A stretch of DNA of 64,000 nt from an uncultured Agrobacterium sp. (GTDB lineage Bacteria; Pseudomonadota; Alphaproteobacteria; Rhizobiales; Rhizobiaceae): assembly GCA_913777615.1 (NCBI GenBank), contig CAJYTK010000001.1:156786-220785 (forward strand), given 5' to 3'. This document shows, in pieces, positions 8,295 through 17,069 of the stretch. The notes below the pieces were generated by a model, which was given only the letters and a program-made list of their open reading frames with translations, had not been told where the DNA came from and made no database searches. The translations under genes were made by a program, and so were the position numbers. Numbering within the stretch: position 1 is the stretch's first letter; each line of letters opens with the position of its first letter.

Positions 8295-9458
8295 TTGTGG
8301 GGGTGCGGCCTAGCTATCGGTCCAATATTAACTTGGTGTGCCGCAGTGTTAGAAGCATTACTCCCTCCGTCTCCCGCATCTTCTACGAAAAGCTCCACTT
8401 CTGGATCGTCAGGCTCTCAGTCCGCCACCGGCACATCCGGGCCGGCGAAGAGCGAAGCTCCGTCATCATCCACCCCCACCAGCCAGAGCTCCTCGGCCCA
8501 GCCAACGGCGAGCACCCCTGCTCCCGCCGAACACAATGACACCGATACCGACGATGGCACGTATTCTCCTACGCCGTCTCAGCCAGCAGCAGAGGAACCA
8601 TCCCCTGCTCAGGGCCAGGCAGGCGATGAGGATGCACCCTCGGCTGTAGAGAACAATAATTCCGGCTCCCAGCCGGCCCCGTCAAATGCTCCTGTTCAAA
8701 ACAGCGAGGCCGCACCGACCGGCGCACAACAACAGCCAGAGAGCGACAATTCCCAGCCAATGGCGAGCACCCCTGCTCCCGCCGAAGACAATGACACCGA
8801 TACCGACGACGCCACGTATTCTCCTACGCCGTCTCAGCCAGCCGCAGAGGAACCATCCCCTGCTCAGGGCCAGGCAGGTGATGAGGATGCCCCCTCGGCT
8901 GTAGAGAACAATAATTCCAGCTCCCAGCCGGCTCCGTCAGATGCTCCTGTTCAAAACAGCGAGGCCGCACCGACCGGCGCACAACAACAGCCAGAGAGCG
9001 ACAATTCCCAGCCAGCTGCAACTCAAACGCCAGTCAGCGGCGAAGCGGGTAGCCGCCCCAGTTCTTCGGCGCAGGTTGAGAACAAAGACGCCAGCCCTTC
9101 TTCTCAATCTCAGACAGGTAGAGACTTGCCGCCACGCACAAGCTCTCCCGCTACAACGGCACCATCCTCTCAAGTGCCAGCGAGACGACCTGCGACGGCC
9201 GCTTTGTCCGATAAAGCTGAGGATGTTTACGGCGTCGACATTATCAAATCGAGATCGTCACAGCGCGCACTTGCCGCTCAGGAGGATGCCGCAGAGACCG
9301 CAGCATATAACCGAGCAGTCGAGGTTCAAAGAGACCGCATTATACGAGGGCTTATCGACGCCATGAACCCGTCGACCGGCCAAAGCAACTTGCTATCACA
9401 CGACAGCAAGGAAGAACCAAAACAGAGTCTGATTGAAGTTTATTACGCGCAAGCTTGA
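8295..9458 (+). CDS. Low-complexity Ser/Pro/Ala/Gln-rich protein with 85-residue tandem duplication
   Basis: A 387-residue frame of unknown function. It opens with a short hydrophobic stretch ('GLAIGPILTWCAAVLEALL'), then about 220 residues rich in S, T, P, A, Q, D and E, including two nearly identical 85-residue repeats (residues 71-155 and 156-240, beginning 'ASTPAPAE'). It ends in a charged, probably helical segment of about 90 residues (from 'KAEDVYGVDIIKSRSSQRAL'). The only in-frame early start is TTG at 8295, directly after a stop at 8289-8291, and no clear ribosome-binding site precedes it, so the start is doubtful. The frame stays open across both repeats, and the ten base differences between them keep it open, supporting a real protein. 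It lies in a patch unlike its housekeeping neighbours. Confidence 0.55.
   Translation: MWGCGLAIGPILTWCAAVLEALLPPSPASSTKSSTSGSSGSQSATGTSGPAKSEAPSSSTPTSQSSSAQPTASTPAPAEHNDTDTDDGTYSPTPSQPAAEEPSPAQGQAGDEDAPSAVENNNSGSQPAPSNAPVQNSEAAPTGAQQQPESDNSQPMASTPAPAEDNDTDTDDATYSPTPSQPAAEEPSPAQGQAGDEDAPSAVENNNSSSQPAPSDAPVQNSEAAPTGAQQQPESDNSQPAATQTPVSGEAGSRPSSSAQVENKDASPSSQSQTGRDLPPRTSSPATTAPSSQVPARRPATAALSDKAEDVYGVDIIKSRSSQRALAAQEDAAETAAYNRAVEVQRDRIIRGLIDAMNPSTGQSNLLSHDSKEEPKQSLIEVYYAQA
8505..9014. repeat. 255-bp tandem direct repeat, two copies
   Basis: Copy 1 is 8505-8759 and copy 2 is 8760-9014, abutting exactly, with about ten mismatches and no indels. Because 255 is a multiple of three, the duplication preserves the reading frame. 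Confidence 0.95.
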
Positions 9459-9977
9459 AGTCACCACCGCTCAGAGGATTTGCCTTTCAGGATCACGTTC
9501 TGAAAGGCCCCAGTCTCCTCTCCCCTCGACGCATCGCATGACAGTGGACGGAGTGAGCCATCTCTCCGTGTTGCCGGAAGCGCCGGACCAAGATTGGCTT
9601 GGAACACTTGTCCCTTCGCTACAGTGATTGGCCGGCACGTGCTTCGATGACTTTGCGAACTCCCTCCGCTGCCGAAAGCCGCCATCACCATCACGACGCC
9701 CGCCACCGCAACGAGGGCGGCGGCGATATCAGCAGGGCCACAATAGTCCCAAGTGCTGAAACCGCTCCTTCGGTATAGCTCACGGCTCCCGCGTCGAAAT
9801 GGTCGTCGCGCAAGGCCAATGAGGGTGCGCAAACGGATCGTGCCGCCGAAAGCAAAACGTCCGGTTTCCGAAGCTCTGCTTGTCCTCCCATCAGACGCAC
9901 AGTTCTCTATCGTCTTTGATCGACGCACCGTGCTTTATGGAAATCGATTCCAATTTTCAGGCCGATACTGCAGGCAA
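9459..9977. other. Long gap without a supported gene
   Basis: About 520 bp. On the minus strand two adjacent frames contain hydrophobic stretches ('ADIAAALVAVAGVVMVMAAF' and, in another frame, 'SALGTIVALLISPPPSL'), which could be the eroded remains of a membrane-protein gene. No start, ribosome-binding site or family match supports a functional one. Confidence 0.3.
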
Positions 9978-10008
9978 CAAAAAACCCCGGATCGCTCCGA
10001 GGTTGTTT
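9978..10008 (-). terminator. Rho-independent terminator of rpmE
   Basis: Read on the minus strand: AACCTCGG, a 6-nt loop, CCGGGGTT (one G-T pair), then a T run, 22 bases beyond the rpmE stop. Confidence 0.85.
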
Positions 10009-10029
10009 TGTAGTCCATAGTCAAACGGA

Positions 10030-10251
10030 TTAGAGGCCGAGGCCGCCGAAACGCTTGTTGAACTTGGAAACGCGACCGCCGCGGTCCATCAGCTGCTGGT
10101 TGCCACCAGTCCAGGCCGGATGGGACTTGGGATCGATTTCGAGGTTCATAACTGCGCCCTCGGAACCCCAGGTCGAACGGGTTTCGTATTCGGTACCATC
10201 GGTCATGACAACTTTGATCATGTGATAGTCGGGATGGATTTCAGCCTTCAT
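10030..10251 (-). CDS. rpmE: 50S ribosomal protein L31
   Basis: A 73-residue ribosomal protein, starting '[20 protein letters not shown]' and containing '[19 protein letters not shown]'. It has no cysteine, so it is a zinc-independent (C-minus) form. The reading frame extends upstream to 10422, but the ATG at 10251 gives the standard family length. It is followed by its own terminator and is divergent from the ABC exporter. Confidence 0.96.
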   Translation of the reverse strand: MKAEIHPDYHMIKVVMTDGTEYETRSTWGSEGAVMNLEIDPKSHPAWTGGNQQLMDRGGRVSKFNKRFGGLGL

Positions 10252-10482
10252 GACAATCTTCCTGCGTAAGTGGGTGCGGACCATTTGCCGCAATTGCGTC
10301 AACTGAGCCGATTCAATAAATGAAACCATGAGCCTTTCGGCCATGGCTTCCCAATTTGATGCGGAGCCTATACATGAAGGGCGCCGAGATAACAAGTGCC
10401 TGCCGGTCACGGCAAGACACATATCAGGACGCGAAAAAAGCGTTGCCGCCGGGCGTTACCGCCTCTGCGGCATGAAGGAGTG

Positions 10483-12297
10483 ATGGACGTGGCAGACATT
10501 GAGGCACAGAAGCCGGCAGGGCGCAGAACCTTGAAACCTCTGGCGAGCCTCTTTCCCTATCTCAAGCGCTACCGCGGACTGGTTGCCGCCGCACTTTGCG
10601 CACTCGTTCTGTCTTCCGCCACAACGCTTGCCCTGCCGCTTGCCGTTCGCCGCATTATCGATCACGGCTTTGAAGCCACCGACGGCGCGATGATCAACAA
10701 CTATTTCGCCATGCTTTTGGCGATCGCCATCGTTCTCGCGCTCGCCAGCGCCATGCGCTATTATTATGTGATGATTATCGGCGAGCGCGTCGTCACCGAT
10801 CTGCGCCGCGATGTCTTTGCGCACCTCACCTCCTTGTCGCAGGCCTTCTTCGATACGAACCATTCCGGCGAGCTGACCTCGCGCCTGACCGCCGATACCG
10901 TGCAGATCCGCTCCGCTTTTGGCTCGTCTGCATCTGTGGCGCTGCGCAACACGCTGCTCTGTCTCGGGGCGGTCGCGATGATGGTCTACACCAGTCCGAA
11001 GCTTGCTGGTCTTGCGCTGCTGGCCATCCCCTTCATCGTCTTCCCGCTGATTGCCTTTGGCCGGTCGGTGCGCTTACGCTCCAGAAACACGCAGGATACG
11101 CTAGCCGCGTCCTCCGCCTTCGCCTCCGAAACAATTGCGGCAAGCCGCACCATCCAGTCCTTCAACGCCGAGCAACTGGCAAACAGCCGTTACGATGCGG
11201 CAGTGGAAAAGGCCTATCAAGGTGCCCGTGCGGCAATCAGCGCCCGCGCCATTCTGACCGCTGTCGCCATCAGTCTCGTCTTCGGCAGCGTCGTTGCGAT
11301 CCTCTGGTATGGCGCGCAGAGCGTTTTGAGCGGCGCGATCTCCGGCGGCACGCTCAGCCAGTTCGTGCTCTATTCGGTTATCGCCGCAAGCTCGCTCGGT
11401 CAGCTTTCCGAAGTCTGGGGTGAGCTGTCGCAGGCAGGTGGTGCCGCCGAGCGCCTGTCCGAATTGCTGGAAGAAAGGTCTCCGGTCGAAGAACCCGCTG
11501 CACCCGTGTCGCTTCCCGTTCCGCCAAGGGGCGAGGCAAGCTTCGAGCATGTGGCGTTTCATTATCCGAAAGGCGGCGGCAAGCCCATCATCTCGGATCT
11601 CTCCTTCCGGGTCGCCTCCGGGGAAACCGTGGCGATCGTCGGGCCTTCGGGTGCAGGAAAAAGCACTGTCTTTTCGCTTTTGATGCGCTTCTACGATCCT
11701 CAATCGGGTCTCATCACCATCGACGGTACCGATATCCGCACTGTCACGCTGAAAGACTTGCGCTCCAGGCTGGCCATCGTCCCGCAGGACGTCGCGATCT
11801 TCGCCTCTTCCATCCACGACAATATTGCCTTCGGCAGACCCGATGCGACGCGTGAGCAGGTTCAGGCTGCTGCGAAAGCCGCCCAGGCCGATGGCTTCAT
11901 TGCAAGATTGCCCGAAAGCTACGATACCGTGGTGGGCGAACGTGGCGTCACACTTTCCGGCGGCCAACGCCAGCGCATCGCCATTGCCCGCGCCATTCTG
12001 CGCGACGCGCCGATCCTGCTCCTCGATGAAGCAACCTCGGCACTCGATGCCGAAAGCGAAACACTGGTGCAGAAGGCGCTGGATGAGCTCATCGCCAAGC
12101 GCACCACCATCGTCATCGCCCATCGGCTTGCGACCGTGCTGAAGGCCGACCGCATTCTGGTGATGGATGAAGGCCGCATCATCGAGGAAGGCACCCATCA
12201 AAGCCTGATCCGCCAGGGCGGTCTTTATGCCAAGCTTGCGCGCCTGCAATTCAACACAGGCGTCAACGACGACATTCCATTGGCGAAGTCCGTCTGA
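10483..12297 (+). CDS. ABC exporter, fused permease and ATPase (MsbA/multidrug type)
   Basis: A 604-residue half-transporter. An N-terminal six-helix ABC transmembrane domain (about residues 20-320) is followed by a nucleotide-binding domain with Walker A 'GPSGAGKST' (387-395), signature LSGGQ (491-495), Walker B ending D515-E516 ('ILLLDEATSALD') and the H-loop 'IVIAHRLAT'. It is expected to work as a homodimer in the inner membrane, exporting lipids or hydrophobic compounds; the substrate is unknown. AAGGAG at 10475-10480 is 2 nt from the ATG and 8 nt from an in-frame GTG at 10489, so translation may actually start at 10489. The gene is convergent with the OmpA/MotB gene across a GC-rich palindrome. 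Confidence 0.9.
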   Translation: MDVADIEAQKPAGRRTLKPLASLFPYLKRYRGLVAAALCALVLSSATTLALPLAVRRIIDHGFEATDGAMINNYFAMLLAIAIVLALASAMRYYYVMIIGERVVTDLRRDVFAHLTSLSQAFFDTNHSGELTSRLTADTVQIRSAFGSSASVALRNTLLCLGAVAMMVYTSPKLAGLALLAIPFIVFPLIAFGRSVRLRSRNTQDTLAASSAFASETIAASRTIQSFNAEQLANSRYDAAVEKAYQGARAAISARAILTAVAISLVFGSVVAILWYGAQSVLSGAISGGTLSQFVLYSVIAASSLGQLSEVWGELSQAGGAAERLSELLEERSPVEEPAAPVSLPVPPRGEASFEHVAFHYPKGGGKPIISDLSFRVASGETVAIVGPSGAGKSTVFSLLMRFYDPQSGLITIDGTDIRTVTLKDLRSRLAIVPQDVAIFASSIHDNIAFGRPDATREQVQAAAKAAQADGFIARLPESYDTVVGERGVTLSGGQRQRIAIARAILRDAPILLLDEATSALDAESETLVQKALDELIAKRTTIVIAHRLATVLKADRILVMDEGRIIEEGTHQSLIRQGGLYAKLARLQFNTGVNDDIPLAKSV

Positions 12298-12315
12298 GAG
12301 CGCGCAGGCGCGCTC
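12298..12315. terminator. GC-rich palindrome between convergent genes
   Basis: GAGCGCGC-ag-GCGCGCTC directly follows the exporter stop. It lacks a long T tail but sits between convergent genes and may stop transcription from both sides. Confidence 0.5.
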
Positions 12316-12330
12316 CCTCTTGATCCCCGA

Positions 12331-13362
12331 TCAGCGCTCGGTCAGTTTCAACTCGATACGACGGTTCTGCGAACGCGCGTCCGGTGTGTCGCCTTCCGCC
12401 AGCGGCTGATATTCGCCAAAGCCTGCTGCGACCAGACGGTTGGCCGGCACACCCTTGGAAATCAGAAACTTGACCACCGATGTGGCGCGGGCCGACGAAA
12501 GCTCCCAGTTGTCGCGGAAGCGTCCGGACCCTGACAACGGCACATTGTCGGTATGACCGTCTACCCGCAGCACCCAGTTGATTTCCGGCGGGATTTCCTT
12601 GGCAAGATCGATGAGCGCCGTGGCAAGCTTCGCCATCTCTACCTGCCCTTCCGGATTGAGATCCGTTCCGCCGGATGGGAAGAGAACTTCGGACTGGAAG
12701 ACGAAGCGGTCGCCGACGATGCGGATGTTCTCGCGGTCGGAGAGGATTTCACGCAGGCGCCCGAAGAAGTCCGAGCGGTAGCGGTTCAATTCCTGCACGC
12801 GCTGCGCCAGCGCCACATTGAGGCGGCGGCCTAGATCGGCAATCTTGACCTGAGATGAGGCATCCTTGGCCTCCGACGCCTGCAAGGCGGCTTCCACCGA
12901 GGCGATCTGGGCTCTGAGCGCTGCAATCTGCTGGTTCAGCAATTCGATCTGTGACGATGCTCTCGCACCGGCCTCGCGCGCATCCTCCAGCTCATTCGTC
13001 AACTGACCGACGCGGGCATTGGCAGCGGAACTGTTTCCGGCACCGGCATCGAGCAGCGCCTGCAGGCGCGAGCGCTCGCTTTCGGATGCGGCCAGTGTCG
13101 ATTGCAGATTGGCAAGGGTGTCTTCAATATCTTGCTTGCTGCCCTTTTCCAGCGCCAGCAACTCGGTCAGTTCGGCAATCTGACTGTTAAGGCGGGTCAG
13201 AACCTCATCCTTGCCGGAAATTTCGCGCGAAAGCACGAACTGCGCCAGCACGAAGACGGTGAGCAGGAACATGATCGCCATCAAAAGCGTCGACAGCGCA
13301 TCGACGAAACCTGGCCAGTAATCCACGCCTCTGTCGCGGCGGCGGTTGCGCGCAAGCGCCAT
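12331..13362 (-). CDS. OmpA/MotB-family peptidoglycan-binding protein with coiled coil
   Basis: A 343-residue protein with a single N-terminal helix (about 16-40, 'ALSTLLMAIMFLLTVFVLAQ'), a coiled coil (about 45-175) and a C-terminal OmpA-like domain containing 'VLRVDGHTDNVPL' and 'RSQNRRIELKL', which binds peptidoglycan in the periplasm. The start is the ATG at 13362, 2 nt after the stop of the upstream channel gene; a TTG at 13368 would overlap it. With its partner it resembles a MotAB- or TolQR-type proton-driven complex, but it is not near flagellar genes, so a non-motility envelope role is likely. Confidence 0.88.
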   Translation of the reverse strand: MALARNRRRDRGVDYWPGFVDALSTLLMAIMFLLTVFVLAQFVLSREISGKDEVLTRLNSQIAELTELLALEKGSKQDIEDTLANLQSTLAASESERSRLQALLDAGAGNSSAANARVGQLTNELEDAREAGARASSQIELLNQQIAALRAQIASVEAALQASEAKDASSQVKIADLGRRLNVALAQRVQELNRYRSDFFGRLREILSDRENIRIVGDRFVFQSEVLFPSGGTDLNPEGQVEMAKLATALIDLAKEIPPEINWVLRVDGHTDNVPLSGSGRFRDNWELSSARATSVVKFLISKGVPANRLVAAGFGEYQPLAEGDTPDARSQNRRIELKLTER

Positions 13363-13364
13363 GA

Positions 13365-14390
13365 TCAATCGCTCCCGTTATCGTGCGGGAGGGAACGTTT
13401 GGACGCCGCCTTCTGGTCGGCATCAATGCGTGCGGTCAGACGGTCGAGCGTACGGCGCAGCGCCTTCGATTCCTCCTGCTGCGCTTCGATCCAGTCGCGC
13501 AGCATCTGCTGCTCGCCGCGCATATTCTTGACCAGCCCTTGAATGCCTTCGGCAAGATTATGCATGGCGGCAACCGAACGCTCGGTGCCAATCACGCTGC
13601 TGGCTGCGGCAGGCTTGCCATCGACGAGAAGATCGGCGCCGGTATCGGTGACGGAAGACAGCCAGTTTTCCAGCTGCGTATAGAACCGGTTCTGCGCACG
13701 ACCGGCCTGCAGATCGAGAAAACCGAGGATGAGCGAGCCGGAAAGACCGAGCAGCGAGGACGAAAACGCCGTGCCCATACCCGAGAGTGGCGCAGTCAGA
13801 CCGGATTTCAGCGACGAGAGGATATCGGAGCTGTCGCCGGAACTCGGGTCCAACCCCTGAATAACACCACTAATGGCACCAATCGTGCCGATCAAACCCC
13901 AGAAGGTGCCGAGCAGACCGAGAAAGACCAGTAGACCGATCATATAACGCGACGTATCGCGCTGCTCATCCAGGCGCGTGGCGATGGAATCGAGGATCGA
14001 GCGCTGAGTGACGGCAGACACGCGCACTTCGCCGCGCTTGCCGATCAACGTGCGCATGGGCGCTAGAAGTTTTGGCGGACGGCCCGCCTTGTCGACGCTT
14101 CCGGCAGCCTGGAAATTATTGAACCAGCGCACTTCGGGACGCAGGTTGAAGATCTGCGTGAACACCAGAATGACGCCGATGGCGAGAACGCCGAGAATGA
14201 AACCGTTGAGGCCCGGATTGCTCATGAAGGCCGCTTCTGCCTGGCGGAACAAAATGGCAGCGATGAAGGCCACGATGATGAGAAAGATCAGCATCGTCCA
14301 CAGGAACGGCGTTGGACTGGATAGCTTGTGGTGATAGTCTTTCGTCAGCGGTTTCTCGACGCCGACATCGAGCAGTTCCGTATCCGCCAT
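13365..14390 (-). CDS. MotA/TolQ/ExbB-type proton channel subunit
   Basis: A 341-residue inner-membrane protein. Two N-terminal helices ('MLIFLIIVAFIAAILF', 'FILGVLAIGVILVF') are followed by a cytosolic region, then two further helices around 'IGLLVFLGLLGTFWGLIGTI' and 'LLGLSGSLILGFLDL', the conserved channel pair of this family, and a C-terminal cytosolic helix. The ATG at 14390 lies 8 nt from an AGGA; the frame continues upstream without family-like residues. It forms a two-gene operon with the OmpA/MotB gene (2-nt gap). Proton flow through this subunit probably drives the peptidoglycan-binding partner. Confidence 0.88.
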   Translation of the reverse strand: MADTELLDVGVEKPLTKDYHHKLSSPTPFLWTMLIFLIIVAFIAAILFRQAEAAFMSNPGLNGFILGVLAIGVILVFTQIFNLRPEVRWFNNFQAAGSVDKAGRPPKLLAPMRTLIGKRGEVRVSAVTQRSILDSIATRLDEQRDTSRYMIGLLVFLGLLGTFWGLIGTIGAISGVIQGLDPSSGDSSDILSSLKSGLTAPLSGMGTAFSSSLLGLSGSLILGFLDLQAGRAQNRFYTQLENWLSSVTDTGADLLVDGKPAAASSVIGTERSVAAMHNLAEGIQGLVKNMRGEQQMLRDWIEAQQEESKALRRTLDRLTARIDADQKAASKRSLPHDNGSD

Positions 14391-14624
14391 AAACCCATTC
14401 CTCTGATGCTGCCACGACCATTGCCCCAGGACTTGAGGCGTCAGCATGGTTCGGAGCGGAAGCTAGAGTAAAAATACGACGAATTGAAGTGTAAAAGCCT
14501 TGAGAGAACAAAGCTTTTTGAGAGGGAGGCTCAGGTGTTGTTCGATCATAAGGTACGAGATCGAACGCATGGGCATCATGGTGGAAGCGGCGAGTGTTAG
14601 AGCAAGGTCTCCTCAACCACCCTC
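14391..14624. other. Intergenic region left of a palindromic repeat
   Basis: Likely holds the promoter of the channel operon. The small ORFs on either strand have no support. Together with the repeat element at 14625-14734 it makes up a 371-bp gap. Confidence 0.35.
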
Positions 14625-14734
14625 ATTCCTGTGCTTGTCACAGGAATCTGGCCGTCGCGCGTCGGCGCGACGAGTAAACATTGCTCCAGACCAAAGACTT
14701 GGACTGACTGGATTCCTGTGACAAGCACAGGAAT
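14625..14734. repeat. Intergenic element with inverted terminal hairpins
   Basis: ATTCCTGTG-cttgt-CACAGGAAT (14625-14647) and ATTCCTGTG-acaag-CACAGGAAT (14712-14734) are each hairpins and also exact reverse complements of each other, enclosing 64 bp. The design matches dispersed palindromic elements of rhizobial genomes. It lies between the start of the channel operon and the suhB 3' end. Confidence 0.8.
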
Positions 14735-14761
14735 TCGGCACAGGGGCAACTCTAAGTCCTA

Positions 14762-15562
14762 TCAGCGACCCGGAACCGGGCGGTTGACCACTTCCAGCAG
14801 AGCCTTCTGAATATACTCGTTGCCGGCAACCACACTGCGGCTTTCGAACATGCTGTTGGCCCCGCCCATGTCGGAGACGAAACCGCCAGCCTCACGGATG
14901 AGAACGATGCCCGCAGCAATATCCCAAGGCGACAGTTCCGCTTCCCAGAAGCCGTCGAAGCGGCCGGCTGCGACATAAGCGAGATCGAGCGCTGCCGCAC
15001 CCATGCGGCGCACGCCCGCGGTTTCGCCCATAACGTGGCGAAGCTCGACGAGGAACTTGCCGTGGTTGCCGCGCCCCAGATGCGGAACGCCGCAGCAGAC
15101 GACGCTGTCGGAAAGCTGCTTTCGGGCTGCCACGCGAATGCGGCGGTCATTGAGGAATGCCCCGCCGCCACGCTCTGCGGTGTAGAGCTCATCCGTTGCC
15201 GGGTTGAAGATGACGCCTGCGACGATTTCGCCGCTACGCTCCAGACCGATGGAAACGGCAAATTGCGGAATGCCATGCAGGAAGTTGGTGGTGCCGTCCA
15301 GCGGATCGACGATCCAGCGATGCGCGCCATCGGTGCCGATTTCCTCGCCGCCCTCTTCGCCGAGGAAGCCATAGGTGGGACGCGCCTTCATCAGCTCGTC
15401 ACGAACGATCTTCTCGGCCTTAAGATCGGCCTGCGAAACGAAGTCGCTCGGTCCCTTGACCGATACCTGCAGGTTCTGCACTTCACCGAAGTCACGCGCC
15501 AAAGACTTTCCCGCCTTCAGGGCGGCCTGAACCATGACATTGAGAAGGGCTGAACGGGCCAT
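14762..15562 (-). CDS. suhB: Inositol monophosphatase family protein (SuhB)
   Basis: A 266-residue Mg2+-dependent phosphatase. The metal-binding motifs are present: E69-E70 in 'GFLGEEGGEE', 'WIVDPLDGTTNF' (D86, D89) and 'WDIAAGIVLIREAGG' in the C-terminal half. It hydrolyses inositol phosphates and related sugar phosphates; the E. coli homologue also affects transcription antitermination, which is not evident here. It stands alone, with repeats on both flanks. Confidence 0.94.
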   Translation of the reverse strand: MARSALLNVMVQAALKAGKSLARDFGEVQNLQVSVKGPSDFVSQADLKAEKIVRDELMKARPTYGFLGEEGGEEIGTDGAHRWIVDPLDGTTNFLHGIPQFAVSIGLERSGEIVAGVIFNPATDELYTAERGGGAFLNDRRIRVAARKQLSDSVVCCGVPHLGRGNHGKFLVELRHVMGETAGVRRMGAAALDLAYVAAGRFDGFWEAELSPWDIAAGIVLIREAGGFVSDMGGANSMFESRSVVAGNEYIQKALLEVVNRPVPGR

Positions 15563-15677
15563 GAAAACATTCCTGGAAGGTGGCTGAACCTGCCGGACAA
15601 AAGCGGACAGGCAGGCATATCGGTTTCTATTTTAGGTTTGCGGGTTCAAGACCACAAAACGCGCCGAAATTCAAGGC

Positions 15678-15771
15678 TAAAGCATGCCGCGTAAAAGTGT
15701 GAGGCGGTTTTACGGTAACCACATGCGATGAGACGAAGCATGTCGCGAAACACTGTGCGGCGGTTTTGCCG
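15678..15771. repeat. Two copies of a GCATG(T/C)CGCG... rhizobial palindromic repeat
   Basis: Copy 1 (15678-15726) reads 'aagcatgccgcgtaaaagtg' and continues to 'ccacatgc', forming an imperfect palindrome. Copy 2 (15736-15771) starts 'aagcatgtcgcgaaacactg' and is shorter, running into the stop codon of the Sel1 gene. Related sequences are, from memory, common in intergenic regions of Rhizobiaceae. The remaining bases between here and suhB show nothing else. Confidence 0.7.
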
Positions 15772-17061
15772 TCAGTTGGGCCGGAACTTGTTGGCTGCAT
15801 CGATCGCCTTCTTCTGCTGATCGTCCTCGATGCCGAGATAGAAATCTTCCAGTGCCGGGTCTTTCAGGCCAGCGCGGCGCGACAGCACATACCACTTGGC
15901 TGCCTCGACGGGGTCCGGGCGGGTTCCCAGCGCCTGGATGTAGAGATGCGCGACCTTGTTCTGCGCCACCACATTGCCCCGCTGCGCGGCTCCGTTGAGC
16001 CAGCGGAAACCTTCCTCCAGATCCCGCTCACCACCCGTACCATTGACCAGCCAGATGCCAAGATCGACCTGCGCGGTATCGAAGCCTGCCTTTGCCGCCC
16101 GCGTCAGCCATTCGCGCGCTTTCGCCTTCTTGTCCTTCGGCACTTCGGGTACGTTCAGGTAGATTTGCGAAACGGCATATTGCGCATCCGCCACGCCCTT
16201 CTCCGCCGAGGTTTCGTAGAAAGGCAGTGCCGCCATCAGACCCGCTGGCCCTGGCGTCTGCGAAACGAGTATCTGAGCCCAGTTGAAGGCGGCCTCCGGA
16301 TTTCCGGATTCGGCAGCGCGGCGCATGTAGTCGTCCGCCAGCGTCTTATCGTGCTTGGCGAGCCTGCCTTCCATGAGGATCAGCGCGTATTTGAACATGG
16401 CGACCGGATCGCCGTTTTTGGCGGCCTGCTCGTACCAGAAGGCGGCAGTCTTTTCATCGCGGGCGATACCAAGGCCGCGGCTCATCATTTCCGCCACCAG
16501 CGTCTGCGCCGCCGCGTCGCCCTCTTGCGCGCGGGTCAGCGCCTTGTCCAGCGCCTGTACATATTCGCCGCGCTGATAATGACCATAGGCCTCATCGACC
16601 TTGCCCTTGAATTCCTTTTCCGCCGGCAGTGGCGGAAGCTCCGCACCCATGCGCTGATAAACGGTGACACCTTGGGAGGGCTGCAAATCCTTCTGCTCTC
16701 CACCGGTGACGCGCCCTTTGCGCAGCGGGTCGGCATCCTTGTCAGCCGGTCGGGACAATACGTCCGGTGCCTGGCTTGCCGCCGGTCCGAAATCGGTATC
16801 TTCGTCACTAGCACCCTCGCCGCCTGCACTCTCACCCCCACCTGCCTGTGGCTGAAGACCAGGCAGAAGATCGGCATTCGGCTGCGGCTGGCCTTGGGGC
16901 TGGCCTTGCTGCGGCGCTGGCTGCTGACCGACAGCACGTGTCTGTGGCTTGGGCTGCTGGCTATCGCTTTGCCCCTGCGCAAAGGCAGGCGCCGCGACCA
17001 GGGCGGAAGCAAGGGCCAGAAGCGAGGCCGATCGGGAAAGGCGAAGCAAGCGAAGGATCAT
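15772..17061 (-). CDS. Sel1/TPR-repeat secreted protein
   Basis: A 429-residue protein with a signal peptide ('LLALASALVAAPAFA'), a Gln/Pro-rich linker (about 30-65) and a C-terminal half made of Sel1-type repeats, for example 'YEQAAKNGDPVAMFKYALIL' and 'WLTRAAKAGFDTAQVDLGIW'. Such repeats form helical solenoids for protein-protein contacts, here probably in the periplasm. The ATG at 17061 is preferred over a TTG at 17073. It follows thiE at 8 nt and may be co-transcribed with it. No specific function can be assigned. Confidence 0.8.
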   Translation of the reverse strand: MILRLLRLSRSASLLALASALVAAPAFAQGQSDSQQPKPQTRAVGQQPAPQQGQPQGQPQPNADLLPGLQPQAGGGESAGGEGASDEDTDFGPAASQAPDVLSRPADKDADPLRKGRVTGGEQKDLQPSQGVTVYQRMGAELPPLPAEKEFKGKVDEAYGHYQRGEYVQALDKALTRAQEGDAAAQTLVAEMMSRGLGIARDEKTAAFWYEQAAKNGDPVAMFKYALILMEGRLAKHDKTLADDYMRRAAESGNPEAAFNWAQILVSQTPGPAGLMAALPFYETSAEKGVADAQYAVSQIYLNVPEVPKDKKAKAREWLTRAAKAGFDTAQVDLGIWLVNGTGGERDLEEGFRWLNGAAQRGNVVAQNKVAHLYIQALGTRPDPVEAAKWYVLSRRAGLKDPALEDFYLGIEDDQQKKAIDAANKFRPN

Positions 17062-17069
17062 CGCCCGTA

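Noticed and set aside
9461-9928. 155-codon minus-strand frame after the low-complexity gene
   Set aside because: There is no ribosome-binding site or family match. One hydrophobic stretch is intriguing, but a second lies in another frame, so at best it is a remnant.
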